Source: a virus. Taken from it: a DNA stretch of 64,000 bases. The notes beneath the pieces were generated by a model. The model was given only the letters and a program-made list of their open reading frames with translations. It did not search any database and was not told the origin of the DNA. The stretch spans positions 1 through 64,000 of the IMG/VR virus record IMGVR_UViG_3300042892_002174. One strand, written 5' to 3'. Shown here in pieces: positions 8,721 through 17,668 of this stretch (its first letter is position 1; each line of letters begins with the position of its first letter). Both the position numbers and the translations under genes were made by a program.

Positions 8721-8745
8721 CGCCGTTTTTATCAGCGGTAAATAA
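8721..8745 (+). promoter_or_regulatory. late-promoter-like element upstream of the baseplate block
   Basis: CGCCGTTTTTATC followed by TAAATAA, with exactly 18 bases between the starts of the two blocks, lies in the divergent gap before the gene at 8762. The same compound motif with the same offset precedes the gp6 gene (17616-17640). TAAATA is the core of the T4 late promoter TATAAATA, though here the first two bases (GG) do not fit. AGGAAA serves as ribosome site 6 bases before the ATG. Confidence 0.5.
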
Positions 8746-8761
8746 GCTACAGGAAACAGAT

Positions 8762-10933
8762 ATGGCCTACGATCCAAAAAAAGCAGCACTATTCAATCAA
8801 CTTCGACAACAAGGACTGAGCGAAGATGCCGCTGCCGCCCAGGCAGGAATACCATTGGGAGACGGAAATTATGTAATCAGTGGAAAATTTAATGCTGACG
8901 GAACAAGGAATCCAAACCCTGGTACCATGGGCGCTGACGTACAAGGATCCGGCAAAGTTGCCGGTCGTGATTTTGATGTAATAAGCGCAGCCGACCAGGC
9001 AGAAAGTGCTAGGTTTGACCAAGGACTTCAAAGTTCACCAAACTTTGAACAAGTTGATTTTCAGGTAGAAGCCAAAAATCCACCTGGCAAAGTAACACCA
9101 ATTAACTACAACACTACCAGTACAGAAACTGTGAGTGGTGGCGGATCCACTGCCACAGTGTCCGGACCCAGAGTTCCTACTGCAACTAGCCAGGCGATTG
9201 GCACAGCATTTAATGCAAAACAAGCTGAAATCGATCAGTTCCAAAAAGACAATCCCAGCGACTGGCTTAGAGAACGAAAAGGCTTACCACCATTGTCAGA
9301 GGCAGAAAAAGATCAAAGAGACGCCAAATTACTTGAGCTTACAAAAGAACGCGGCGCACTTAAAAATCAGCAAATTGATGCTGAACGAGCAACGCCAGGA
9401 ACAGTCACCACAGTTCCAAACACCACAACTACCACAACCACAACCACAACAGGAACTGCCGCAGTAAATACCGATGTGCCATCACCTGGCGGAGCAGATC
9501 CTGCTATAAATCAACAGACTGAAGTACAACTTGGAACTGCTGTTGGTGCTTCAAACATTAGGTCAGCGCCTGCCAATGTTGAGACCAATGAAAGCGTAAG
9601 CACTCCGCCGCCAACTGAAGTTGCAGAATCAGTATTTGATCCCGATGGGATTGATGCAAGATTAGAAGCAGAACAGGCACGAATACGTGAAGAAGAAGGT
9701 GCAGCAATATTTGCACCTAATCCTGTATTGGGCTCAGGCGATGAAGCAATAGATGCAGCCAACGAAGCTGAACTAGCACAACTGCGTGAAGCAGAAGGTG
9801 CAGCAATATTTGCACCTAATCCTGTGTTGGGCTCAGGCGATGAAGCACTAGATGCAGCCAACGAAGCTGAACTGGCACAACTGCGTGAAGCAGAAGGTCG
9901 TGCAATTTTTAGCCCAGCACCTGTACCCCCAAGTCAAGCAGGTCCAATTGGTGTGGCCTATGATGATGACGGCAATCTCATGCCTGGGTACACATTAGAT
10001 GAAGATAACAATCCTGTGTTTGTGGGCGGCGACTTTGTGGAACCAGCCACAGCAGCCAGTGCCGAAGCTTCACGAACTGCTGCCGCAACAAATCGAGCAC
10101 AAAATCAAAGCACACTGCAAACTCGCCAATCAGCACCTGCTGCGGCTGATTGGCGTGTGCGATTGAGATTAGCACCAAATGCTGACTATTTGTACAAGGT
10201 ATCTGGCAACCCAGGAATACTTGCACCCCTGGCTGCTACTGATGGTGTGATATTTCCTTACACACCAACCATTGAAACCAGTTATCAAGCCAAGTATGAC
10301 AGTTATGATCTAACACATTCTAACTATCGTGGATATTTTTACAAAAACAGCATGGTAGAGAATATCAGTATCAAAGGAACATTTACTGCACAAGACACCA
10401 AAGAAGCACAATATTTGTTGGCAGTAATTCACTTTTTTAAATCTGTTACAAAAATGTTTTACGGACAAGATGCACAAGCAGGCACGCCACCACCGCTGGT
10501 GTATCTCAGTGGATTTGGAAAATATCAGTTTAACGAAAGTCCTTGTGTGGTAACCAATTTTGGATACAGCCTGCCCAATGATGTGGATTACATACGTGCC
10601 GACGGATTTAACAACATTGGATTGAACATGGAAAATCGCAGATCTCAATCATCAGGTCCGGCTCCTGGCGGCAGTTTAGGCACTGTTATTGCCATCATTG
10701 ACAGACTGTCTAATGCAGGATTGAAAAACGGTAGTTTAAGTAACCGACCCTCACCAGGACAGGTAAATCAAAATGTTAGCAATCAGACTTCTATCAACAG
10801 CACATATGTGCCTACCAAAATGGAAATTTCATTGACCCTGTTGCCCATGCAAACACGCAATCAAGTTAGCAAACAGTTCAGTTTGAAATCATTTGCCAAT
10901 GGTTCGTTATTGGCCGGTGGAGGGTTCTGGTAA
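8762..10933 (+). CDS. baseplate/tail-tube-associated structural protein (tube-cap-like C-terminal domain)
   Basis: A 723-residue protein in three parts. Residues 1-300 are low-complexity, rich in Gly, Gln, Thr and Asp, with a poly-threonine run near 222-232. Residues about 298-391 hold three 33-residue tandem repeats centred on GAAIFAPNPVLGSGDEA. From about residue 465 a folded domain begins with RVRLRLAPNADYLYK. It continues through a region near residues 578-603 containing PPPLVYLSGFGKYQF and GYSLPNDVDY, typical of contractile-tail tube or baseplate tube-cap proteins (gp48/gp54-like). It opens the baseplate gene block and its stop shares bases with the gp53 start (TAATG). The structural role is well supported by context; equivalence to gp48 or gp54 is a guess. 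Confidence 0.65.
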   Translation: MAYDPKKAALFNQLRQQGLSEDAAAAQAGIPLGDGNYVISGKFNADGTRNPNPGTMGADVQGSGKVAGRDFDVISAADQAESARFDQGLQSSPNFEQVDFQVEAKNPPGKVTPINYNTTSTETVSGGGSTATVSGPRVPTATSQAIGTAFNAKQAEIDQFQKDNPSDWLRERKGLPPLSEAEKDQRDAKLLELTKERGALKNQQIDAERATPGTVTTVPNTTTTTTTTTTGTAAVNTDVPSPGGADPAINQQTEVQLGTAVGASNIRSAPANVETNESVSTPPPTEVAESVFDPDGIDARLEAEQARIREEEGAAIFAPNPVLGSGDEAIDAANEAELAQLREAEGAAIFAPNPVLGSGDEALDAANEAELAQLREAEGRAIFSPAPVPPSQAGPIGVAYDDDGNLMPGYTLDEDNNPVFVGGDFVEPATAASAEASRTAAATNRAQNQSTLQTRQSAPAAADWRVRLRLAPNADYLYKVSGNPGILAPLAATDGVIFPYTPTIETSYQAKYDSYDLTHSNYRGYFYKNSMVENISIKGTFTAQDTKEAQYLLAVIHFFKSVTKMFYGQDAQAGTPPPLVYLSGFGKYQFNESPCVVTNFGYSLPNDVDYIRADGFNNIGLNMENRRSQSSGPAPGGSLGTVIAIIDRLSNAGLKNGSLSNRPSPGQVNQNVSNQTSINSTYVPTKMEISLTLLPMQTRNQVSKQFSLKSFANGSLLAGGGFW
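9655..9935 (+). repeat. three in-frame 99-bp tandem repeats
   Basis: The coding sequence for GAAIF or GRAIF recurs with alanine codons at 9704, 9803 and 9902, an exact 99-base (33-residue) period. Units 1 and 2 are nearly identical at DNA level (for example GCAGCAATATTTGCACCTAA in both), while the third has diverged. This suggests recent tandem duplication of an Ala/Glu-rich linker in the structural protein. Confidence 0.9.
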
Positions 10934-11235
10934 TGGCTGCAACTTACACAAGTACCAGTCCGTACTTTCAAACTGGCTACGATCAGTTTTATTTGGATGT
11001 CATGGTCAATCGACCTATTCCCAAAGAAAGTGATGACAAGCTATGGATTATAAATGTCACATACCAATATCGTCCAGACTTGTTGGCATACGACTTGTAT
11101 GGTGACGCTGGATTGTGGTGGGTATTTTATCAACGCAATCCAAACACTCTTACTGCACCTCCGTTGGATTTCAAAGCAGACACTAGAATTTACATTCCAA
11201 AGATCACCACACTTCAATCAGTACTGGGGTTCTAA
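10933..11235 (+). CDS. gp53: gp53-like baseplate wedge protein
   Basis: A 100-residue protein with the characteristic gp53 core: RPDLLAYDLYGDAGLWWVFY, then N-P-N and an end ADTRIYIPK that resembles the LysM-like fold of gp53. T4 gp53 is about 196 residues, so this is a short version lacking an N-terminal or C-terminal extension. In T4 it joins the baseplate wedge late in assembly. The start overlaps the preceding stop (TAATG) and the next gene follows after 3 bases, consistent with coupled translation of baseplate parts. Confidence 0.8.
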   Translation: MAATYTSTSPYFQTGYDQFYLDVMVNRPIPKESDDKLWIINVTYQYRPDLLAYDLYGDAGLWWVFYQRNPNTLTAPPLDFKADTRIYIPKITTLQSVLGF

Positions 11236-11238
11236 CCA

Positions 11239-14082
11239 ATGGCTGAACCAATAATTACTCCTACTACCAATGCAGGTGACGGTGACCAAGGCACTGATGC
11301 TCCTACGCGATCATTCACACAAACACAATCAACATCAGATTACGAAACTGGGTTTGAAGGCAGCATTAGGCAAGATCCTGGTGCCAATGATGATACCGGT
11401 GGGGCTAGTCAAGGAGCTATCCCGCCAACTAGTACTGGTGTTGGACAATATGATGACGCAACAGGTGGTGCTGGTACCAATGTCAATCAGACCGCAGATG
11501 ATGATGCTGGATCATCATATGGTGGTGCCAGTCAAACAGAAAATGATGCGTTAAATCAAGCATTACTTCAACAAAGAACACAAACTGGAAGTATTGCTAC
11601 TGATGGTAGCAATCAGATAATCACGCCTCAAGCTAATGTTTTAGACCAGTTTTCCAGTTATACCTACAGAGCCAGTTGGTATCTAATGACACCGGCACAA
11701 TACAAGCAACTGGTGTACAGCAAGAAAAAAACAGTTAACGGTTACATGTTGTTGGTGCAAAGTGGCGGTGCACCACAAAACTCAGGCGGCTTCAAAGGTG
11801 CATCCGGCACACAACAAGGACAAGCATTTGTTGACGGATCAGTTGAACCCAACAAAGTTCCAGGAGCCAACGATGCTGACGCGGGCCGCAACCCAGCGTT
11901 TCCTTTGGATTTTTACATTGACAGTATTACCATTGAAAACTTTCTCACAGGCGGCGGCACCCGAGCACCACATGCAAACAAAGCTATTAGATTTACTGTG
12001 ATAGAAAACAACGGCATTACCTTGTTGGATAGACTGTACGAAGCAGTACAGGACTTCATGCCAGCAAGTGGTCAAAAAAATGGCATCAACTATTCTTCTG
12101 TAGTGTATCTCATGGTCATAAGATTTTATGGTTATGACGAGCAGGGCAATTTGGTCACTCGTATTGGCGGCAACAAGTCTGATCCCAATTCAGTGATTGA
12201 AAAGTTCATACCATTTAAAATTTCCAAATGCGATTGGACTATTGACAGCAAGTTGGTCACATACAGTTTTGAAGGACTGTCTCCGGGTGAAGGATCTGCT
12301 GCTGGAACTCGTCGTGGAACCATACCTTATAACATTGAATTGACTGCTTCTACCATTGGACAGTTGTTGGGACAAGACGTAATATACTCCTCAACTCAAG
12401 CAGCCACGGCTGCTCCTGGCACAGCAACCACTAGCGTGTCATCAGCGCAGGCCGAACGTGATGATGCGGCAGCAGTAGATGCGGCCGCTGCTGCCCCGCC
12501 AAAAGCTGACGCAGCCCCCACAACAAAAAAGAGCATCACTCAAGGACTCATGGGTGCAATGAATCAATTTCAACAAGACCTAGTCAAGCAAGGTGTGTAT
12601 GAACAAGCAGATCAGTATGAGATTGTGTTTGCCAATCCCGGCCCAGGCGGTGGCGGCAACGCAATTAAAAACGCTAGATTGATCCCGCCAGGGAAAAAAA
12701 CAAATGCAAGCCAAACTGCAATGGTGCAACCTGCTACCGCTGATCCAGATTCAGCTGCCATGGAGAGAATTTCCAAAGATATCAAAAGTAGAAATTACTC
12801 TATCACTGCTGGTATGCAATTGGTTCAAGCCATTGAACTTGCCATAAGAAACAGCACGTTTGTTACAGGCCAAAACACTTTGTTCTTTGACGAAAACGAT
12901 GCATTGCAAGTCAAAGATGACGTTAATAAAAAAGACGTTGTGTGGTTTAACATTACTTTTCAGTCAGTGCAATTAGAGTATGATAACAAACGCAATGATT
13001 TTGCACATAAAATAACGTTTATAATCAACACATACACTCCCATGAACTTTAACAGCAGTTACTATCCTATCAACAAGTTCCGTGGCTTACACAAACAATA
13101 CAACTATTGGTTTACTGGTAAAAATACTGCGGTGATTGATTACAAAGAAACCATGAACAATCTCTACAATCTAACCATCAGTGGAGATCAAACCAAAGGC
13201 AATCTTGCGTTTCAACAACGCAAGGCCTTTACCAGCAGCATGAGAGATCAGCCATTTTTAACATTCCAAACTGCCAGCACAGAAAACAGTGCTGGTGACA
13301 ATGGCAAACAAAACGAACCACAGGCTAACTTGGCTGAGAGCTTGTATGATCCAGTTGGCCTGGCCAACTGTAATCTTAAAATTGTAGGAGATCCTGCGTG
13401 GATACAGCAAGGTAGTTTTGCTGGTGGAGTCAGCGCAAAAGAATTTGACTTCAATGCATTCTTACCTGACGGCACTATAAATTTTGATGCTAGAGAAGTC
13501 ATGTTTGAGATAGCATGGCAACGACCACAAGACTATGACATCAATACAGGTCTAGCTGATCCTTATGCTGGATCTAGCAAACGACAACCAGCGCAAAGCC
13601 GAGTATACACTGCCATGCAGTGTACCAGTGAATTCCGGCAAGGTAGTTTTTATCAAAATCTTCAAGGCAAGCTGTACTTCTTTATGAAACCCAATGCTTC
13701 TAACAAAGCAGCCACAGCACCACCTCCTGCAACGCAAGCTGATGTGAGAAGAATAGACAATGCAACAACGTCAGACAACCCTAGTGCTGCTAACGCTTCA
13801 GCAGCCGAAGCTGGCGCTAGCGGAAGACCCACAACACTGGCTGAGCCGGCCTTGAGTACTGGACCAGGTAGCGGCACACCAAATGTAATAAATTCAGCGC
13901 CACCGGGACCAAAAGACACAACAGTTCCTGCACAGCCGCCGCAGCCGCCAACGTCGGGCTCAGGAGAAAATTTAGACGTGCCAGATCCGTTTGTGCCACC
14001 GGGCACGCTGAGTGGTAGAGTCACAGCAGATGGTCTTGACAATTCGCCATCTGCGCCACAAGACCTAGTAAGAGACTTTTAA
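11239..14082 (+). CDS. large baseplate/hub structural protein, family unclear
   Basis: A 947-residue protein. The first 130 residues are Gly/Asp/Thr-rich and disordered-looking. A folded region from about 135 to 380 starts SSYTYRASWYLM and contains FPLDFYIDSITIENF and IRFTVIENNGITLLDRLYEA, which suggests a hub or tube-type beta fold. An Ala-rich linker at about 390-430 leads into a second folded region, about 510-820, with ITFIINTYTPMNFN and KFRGLHKQYNYWFTGKN. The last 120 residues are Pro/Ser/Ala-rich. Position between gp53 and the gp5-like spike gene argues for a baseplate hub protein, perhaps the functional partner of gp27. I cannot assign it to a T4 protein from sequence alone. Confidence 0.6.
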   Translation: MAEPIITPTTNAGDGDQGTDAPTRSFTQTQSTSDYETGFEGSIRQDPGANDDTGGASQGAIPPTSTGVGQYDDATGGAGTNVNQTADDDAGSSYGGASQTENDALNQALLQQRTQTGSIATDGSNQIITPQANVLDQFSSYTYRASWYLMTPAQYKQLVYSKKKTVNGYMLLVQSGGAPQNSGGFKGASGTQQGQAFVDGSVEPNKVPGANDADAGRNPAFPLDFYIDSITIENFLTGGGTRAPHANKAIRFTVIENNGITLLDRLYEAVQDFMPASGQKNGINYSSVVYLMVIRFYGYDEQGNLVTRIGGNKSDPNSVIEKFIPFKISKCDWTIDSKLVTYSFEGLSPGEGSAAGTRRGTIPYNIELTASTIGQLLGQDVIYSSTQAATAAPGTATTSVSSAQAERDDAAAVDAAAAAPPKADAAPTTKKSITQGLMGAMNQFQQDLVKQGVYEQADQYEIVFANPGPGGGGNAIKNARLIPPGKKTNASQTAMVQPATADPDSAAMERISKDIKSRNYSITAGMQLVQAIELAIRNSTFVTGQNTLFFDENDALQVKDDVNKKDVVWFNITFQSVQLEYDNKRNDFAHKITFIINTYTPMNFNSSYYPINKFRGLHKQYNYWFTGKNTAVIDYKETMNNLYNLTISGDQTKGNLAFQQRKAFTSSMRDQPFLTFQTASTENSAGDNGKQNEPQANLAESLYDPVGLANCNLKIVGDPAWIQQGSFAGGVSAKEFDFNAFLPDGTINFDAREVMFEIAWQRPQDYDINTGLADPYAGSSKRQPAQSRVYTAMQCTSEFRQGSFYQNLQGKLYFFMKPNASNKAATAPPPATQADVRRIDNATTSDNPSAANASAAEAGASGRPTTLAEPALSTGPGSGTPNVINSAPPGPKDTTVPAQPPQPPTSGSGENLDVPDPFVPPGTLSGRVTADGLDNSPSAPQDLVRDF

Positions 14083-14091
14083 GGATAACAC

Positions 14092-15597
14092 ATGGCAACA
14101 GAAGTACAACGCAGTAGAGGACGCCCCACAAACTACAAGTTTGATCGTGGAGGTGTGCCTGCGGAGTTTGGACCATTTTATGGCATAGTAAAAAACACCA
14201 CAGACTCAATAAGATCTGGCCGCATACAAGTTTATATTGAAGCATTTTCCAACGGTGGCGAAAATGAATCGTCAAAATGGATCACAGTAAGCTACATGCC
14301 ACAGTTTTTTGGATCAACTCCTTACAATCCTGCCAAGACAGGATTGGGATCATACATTGACGGCAACTCCAACAGCTATGGCATGTGGTTTACTCCACCG
14401 GATGTGGGCATCACAGTTTTATGTGTGTTTGTTAACGGTGACCGCAGTCAAGGTTATTATATTGGCACAGCACCTGACCAAAGCATAGGACACATGGTTC
14501 CTGCTGTGGGTGCCAGCACAGCATTTGTTACTGAGAATGAAAGTCAAGCTGCTTATTTCAATGGCGCTGTTCGATTGCCTGTGGTAGAAATCAACACTAA
14601 TAATCTTGCGTTGGAAGAGTCTGGCCGGTTTTTTGACAAACCCAAACCTGTACACGGCGTGGTTGCAGAAACCATGTTCCGTCAGGGACTGATTAAAGAT
14701 CCTGAGCGTGGCCCTATCGGTAGTTCAAGTCAACGTGAGTCACCTTCTGCTGTGTACGGCATCAGCACACCAGGATCTGCTGTGTATCAAGGCGGTATGA
14801 AGTTTGGTGAAATACAAGAAAAAATTGCTGCTGGAACATTAAAACCTCAAGACCTCAAAGTGATAGGCCGTGTGGGCGGACACAGCATGGTAATGGATGA
14901 TGGTGATACCAACGGCTCCAATCGATTGTTGCGTTTTAGAACCACCTCTGGCCATCAAATCACAATGAGCGACAGCGGAGACTTTTTCTACATCACTCAT
15001 GCCAATGGCCTAGCTTGGTTCGAACTTGGTTCACAAGGCACACTAGATGTGTATGCCACAAACTCAATTAACTTGCGCACTCGTGGCGACATTAATTTGC
15101 ATGCTGATAGAGATATCAACATGTATGCTGGCGGCAGTATCAAAGCCAAAGCCATAGAAGATATTACCTTGCAAGCTGATGCAGACTTTACTGTGATATC
15201 TCAACAAAATTTAAAACTATATGGCAAGAGCTATATTGGTGTAAAATCAGATGGCAGTTTGGCTTTGCAAAGTGCTACCGGCAGCTGGGACGGTGGCAGT
15301 GCATTGAAATTCACAGCAGGTGGTATTGATCTCAACGGCCCTGCTGCTGATGCAGTATCTGCGCCCAACAACTTGACCACAACTATTTTAGATGACACCA
15401 CATTCAGTAGTGCTACCGGATGGACAGTCAAAACAGATGGATTAGAAAGCATTGTGACTCGAGCACCCACACACGAACCATATCCTTACCACAACAAAGG
15501 TGTGGATATTGAAATTCCACTAGAAGCAGGACAGCCGCCGCCTAACCCAGGTGCTGTGCCAGTGCCTGCTGGATTTGAGGTAGCAAGAAAAGCATGA
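14092..15597 (+). CDS. gp5: gp5-like baseplate hub/spike protein without lysozyme domain
   Basis: A 501-residue protein. The N-terminal OB-fold is visible from FGPFYGIVKNTTDSIRSGRI through GMWFTPPDVGITVLCVFVNG to about residue 145, the domain through which gp5-type spikes dock onto the hub. Residues about 315-440 contain short regular strands (INLRTRGDINLHADRDINMY, then IEDITLQADADF) that form the triple-stranded beta-helix of membrane-puncturing needles. No lysozyme catalytic segment is recognisable between the two, unlike T4 gp5. It follows the 947-residue hub-like gene by 9 bases and overlaps the next gene by 4 bases. Confidence 0.85.
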   Translation: MATEVQRSRGRPTNYKFDRGGVPAEFGPFYGIVKNTTDSIRSGRIQVYIEAFSNGGENESSKWITVSYMPQFFGSTPYNPAKTGLGSYIDGNSNSYGMWFTPPDVGITVLCVFVNGDRSQGYYIGTAPDQSIGHMVPAVGASTAFVTENESQAAYFNGAVRLPVVEINTNNLALEESGRFFDKPKPVHGVVAETMFRQGLIKDPERGPIGSSSQRESPSAVYGISTPGSAVYQGGMKFGEIQEKIAAGTLKPQDLKVIGRVGGHSMVMDDGDTNGSNRLLRFRTTSGHQITMSDSGDFFYITHANGLAWFELGSQGTLDVYATNSINLRTRGDINLHADRDINMYAGGSIKAKAIEDITLQADADFTVISQQNLKLYGKSYIGVKSDGSLALQSATGSWDGGSALKFTAGGIDLNGPAADAVSAPNNLTTTILDDTTFSSATGWTVKTDGLESIVTRAPTHEPYPYHNKGVDIEIPLEAGQPPPNPGAVPVPAGFEVARKA

Positions 15598-17219
15598 GCA
15601 CATTTAATTTTGATTTTAATGGGCAAAAGTTTGAAATCAAAGCCCCAACTGGCACTACATTTGAACAGGCCAAAGCAGTGTTTGATCAACAAACAGCCAG
15701 CGGCGGCCTTACAGGATTTAGAGTTGGAGATGTGCTAAGTCCAGCTACTCAAGCTGCTGCCGGCTTGGCAGCTGCTGAAAGTCAAGTAACACAAGGCCTG
15801 GCATCATTGACCGGCAAATTGCCTGCTGGTACAAATCTAAGCAGTCTCACAGCCAGCATAGGAACACTAGGACAAGGTGCAGGCGCACAAGTAGCCAGCG
15901 CATTAAAAGGTGGTGCGGCTGCATTTAATTCACTAACCACTGGAGCCAGCGCCGCTACTGCTGCCATCAGTTCAACACTGTCAGGCGCTGGTGCTGGATT
16001 TTCGTTACCGTCAGCATCAGCAATCACAGGTGCGCTGACTGGTGCGGCCGCACAGGTAGGTAGCTTGGCCAGCACAGCAGTTGGCACACTATCTGGGTTG
16101 ATCAAAGGAACTCCCACTAATGGTATCAACATAGCGGACTTTGCCAAACAAGGTCCAGCATTAAGTGGTATTGGCAACATGAGTTTGCCTGATGTAACTG
16201 GTGCTCTAGCACAGGCCAGCAAGTTGGTAGGACAAGGTGCCAGCACAATCAGCAATGCATTAGGTGCAGGAAAATTTGGGCTTGATGCCAGTCAACTTGA
16301 GCGTGCTGGCCTTGTGAAGCCAGGCACTGCCGCAGCCTTCCTATCAGCAGGCGACAACGATCTTGTTAGTGTGTTAAAAAGTCCCACAGTGTGGACTGGC
16401 AAAGATGGTGTAAAAGGACTTGACGGCTTGTTAGGCAATAGTGGATTGCAAGACAAAGTGCAACAGGGATTGATGAAAACTGGACTTAATGATTTAAAAT
16501 CAATTGGCATACCCACAGACAAATTGACTCCACAGGCACTCAGTGGCCTGGCCACCAATGCTGCCAAGAGTGTGACAGACACTGCTAACTGGGCCAAGAA
16601 TGCGCCAGGGTTACCCGCAGACATCAAAGCCAAATTTGATACCACGGCTGTAAATGGTGCATTTGCTGTGAATTTAACACAGGCCAAAGTGGATGAGCCT
16701 GTGTTGCAAGAAACCAAACCAGTAGCTGCTGACAATACTGTTAACAGTGCAACAGTTGATGCCGCAGCCAACCGAGTTACAGGTGATGAACGAGTGCCTC
16801 AAATTAGCGGCAATAACTCAACCAATTCTGTTGCTGTCTTTGCATTTGCAGACTTTATAAAGTCTCTAAGTGCATCATTCTCTGCATTGAAAACAAAAAT
16901 TAATTCAATTAACCAAGAGTATCAAACTATTACTCAAGAGCAATGGAATCTTCTAAACAGTGAAGCTATTACACTACGAGCTACAGTTAGAGCAAGGCTA
17001 ACCGATCTCAATAGTGCTGCTCTTAAAGAACTGGATGCTATAGAAAATCTTAACCTAGGCACTTACACTCGAAACAATATTATCAACACATACAATTTTA
17101 CACTAGAAGACGCAAAATCAATGACTGCTCTTAGTGAAGAAATTAGACAATTACTTAAAGAGTTAGCTTTCAAAATTTCAGTTAGAGCAACCAGTAATAA
17201 CTACAATAGTGCTGGTTAA
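15594..17219 (+). CDS. Ala/Gly-rich tail structural protein, unknown
   Basis: A 541-residue protein. It starts with a compact motif, FDFNGQKFEIKAPTGTTFEQ, similar to short anchoring domains found on various phage virion proteins. A long Ala/Gly/Ser-rich helical region follows (residues about 40-415), with repeated alternation of small residues and leucines. The last 125 residues (about 416-541) are different: more polar, strongly helical and coiled-coil-like (KTKINSINQEYQTITQEQWN), with more AT-rich codons. It is translationally coupled to the gp5-like gene by an ATGA overlap, suggesting that it works with the spike. The abrupt composition change near residue 415 suggests a fusion or later acquisition of the tail. 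Function unknown. Confidence 0.55.
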   Translation: MSTFNFDFNGQKFEIKAPTGTTFEQAKAVFDQQTASGGLTGFRVGDVLSPATQAAAGLAAAESQVTQGLASLTGKLPAGTNLSSLTASIGTLGQGAGAQVASALKGGAAAFNSLTTGASAATAAISSTLSGAGAGFSLPSASAITGALTGAAAQVGSLASTAVGTLSGLIKGTPTNGINIADFAKQGPALSGIGNMSLPDVTGALAQASKLVGQGASTISNALGAGKFGLDASQLERAGLVKPGTAAAFLSAGDNDLVSVLKSPTVWTGKDGVKGLDGLLGNSGLQDKVQQGLMKTGLNDLKSIGIPTDKLTPQALSGLATNAAKSVTDTANWAKNAPGLPADIKAKFDTTAVNGAFAVNLTQAKVDEPVLQETKPVAADNTVNSATVDAAANRVTGDERVPQISGNNSTNSVAVFAFADFIKSLSASFSALKTKINSINQEYQTITQEQWNLLNSEAITLRATVRARLTDLNSAALKELDAIENLNLGTYTRNNIINTYNFTLEDAKSMTALSEEIRQLLKELAFKISVRATSNNYNSAG

Positions 17220-17237
17220 TTTTAAATAAATATTGTC

Positions 17238-17612
17238 ATGACTACCTTTGTTGGCTTTAACACACAGAATCAATACAAAAAATTCACACTAGTGGACTTT
17301 GAATTGGTCAAGCGCGATCTCTTGAATGCGTTCAACATTCGGCAAGGTCAACTGCCCGGGCGCCCTGCGTATGGCACAATACTGTGGAACTACTTGTTTG
17401 AAAATCAAGTTGATGCAGTGCAACAAGGCATTGTCAATGAAGTGCAACGAGTGGCTGGCGGCGATCCCAGAATATTCATCAGCAACATCAACGTGTACCC
17501 CCAGGAAAATGGCATGCTGATTGAATTGGAAATACAGACGGTGGGCGGAGTAAATGCCGAAATACTAAACGTATTCTTCAATCAAGTCAGCCGCTCGGCC
17601 AGCTATGTATAA
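17238..17612 (+). CDS. gp25: gp25-like baseplate wedge protein
   Basis: A 124-residue protein of the GPW/gp25 family. It shows the family pattern of a leading F-x-LVDFELVKRDLLNAFNI, a central RQGQLPGRPAYGTILWNYLF and a C-terminal beta strand LIELEIQTVGG. T4 gp25 is 132 residues. In T4 it forms part of the inner baseplate and acts as a sheath-initiation element, together with gp6 and gp53. It lies 18 bases after the preceding gene and is followed by the late-promoter-like element in front of gp6. Confidence 0.92.
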   Translation: MTTFVGFNTQNQYKKFTLVDFELVKRDLLNAFNIRQGQLPGRPAYGTILWNYLFENQVDAVQQGIVNEVQRVAGGDPRIFISNINVYPQENGMLIELEIQTVGGVNAEILNVFFNQVSRSASYV

Positions 17613-17615
17613 CTA

Positions 17616-17640
17616 CGCCGTTTTTTATCTACATAAATAA
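17616..17640 (+). promoter_or_regulatory. late-promoter-like element upstream of gp6
   Basis: CGCCGTTTTTTATC followed by CATAAATAA, the TAAATAA block starting 18 bases after CGCCG, exactly as at 8721-8745. CATAAATA (17632-17639) differs from the T4 late consensus TATAAATA in only the first base. The gp6 ATG begins 30 bases after the end of the octamer, the same distance as at 36673-36680. Confidence 0.6.
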
Positions 17641-17668
17641 CAGATAAAGAATACAAGGCCCGGACATA

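Noticed and set aside
15782-16771. Two minus-strand open frames opposite the Ala/Gly-rich structural gene
   Set aside because: Absence of stops follows from the GCN/GGN-rich codons of the sense gene; the composition is Ala/Pro/Val-rich without motifs.
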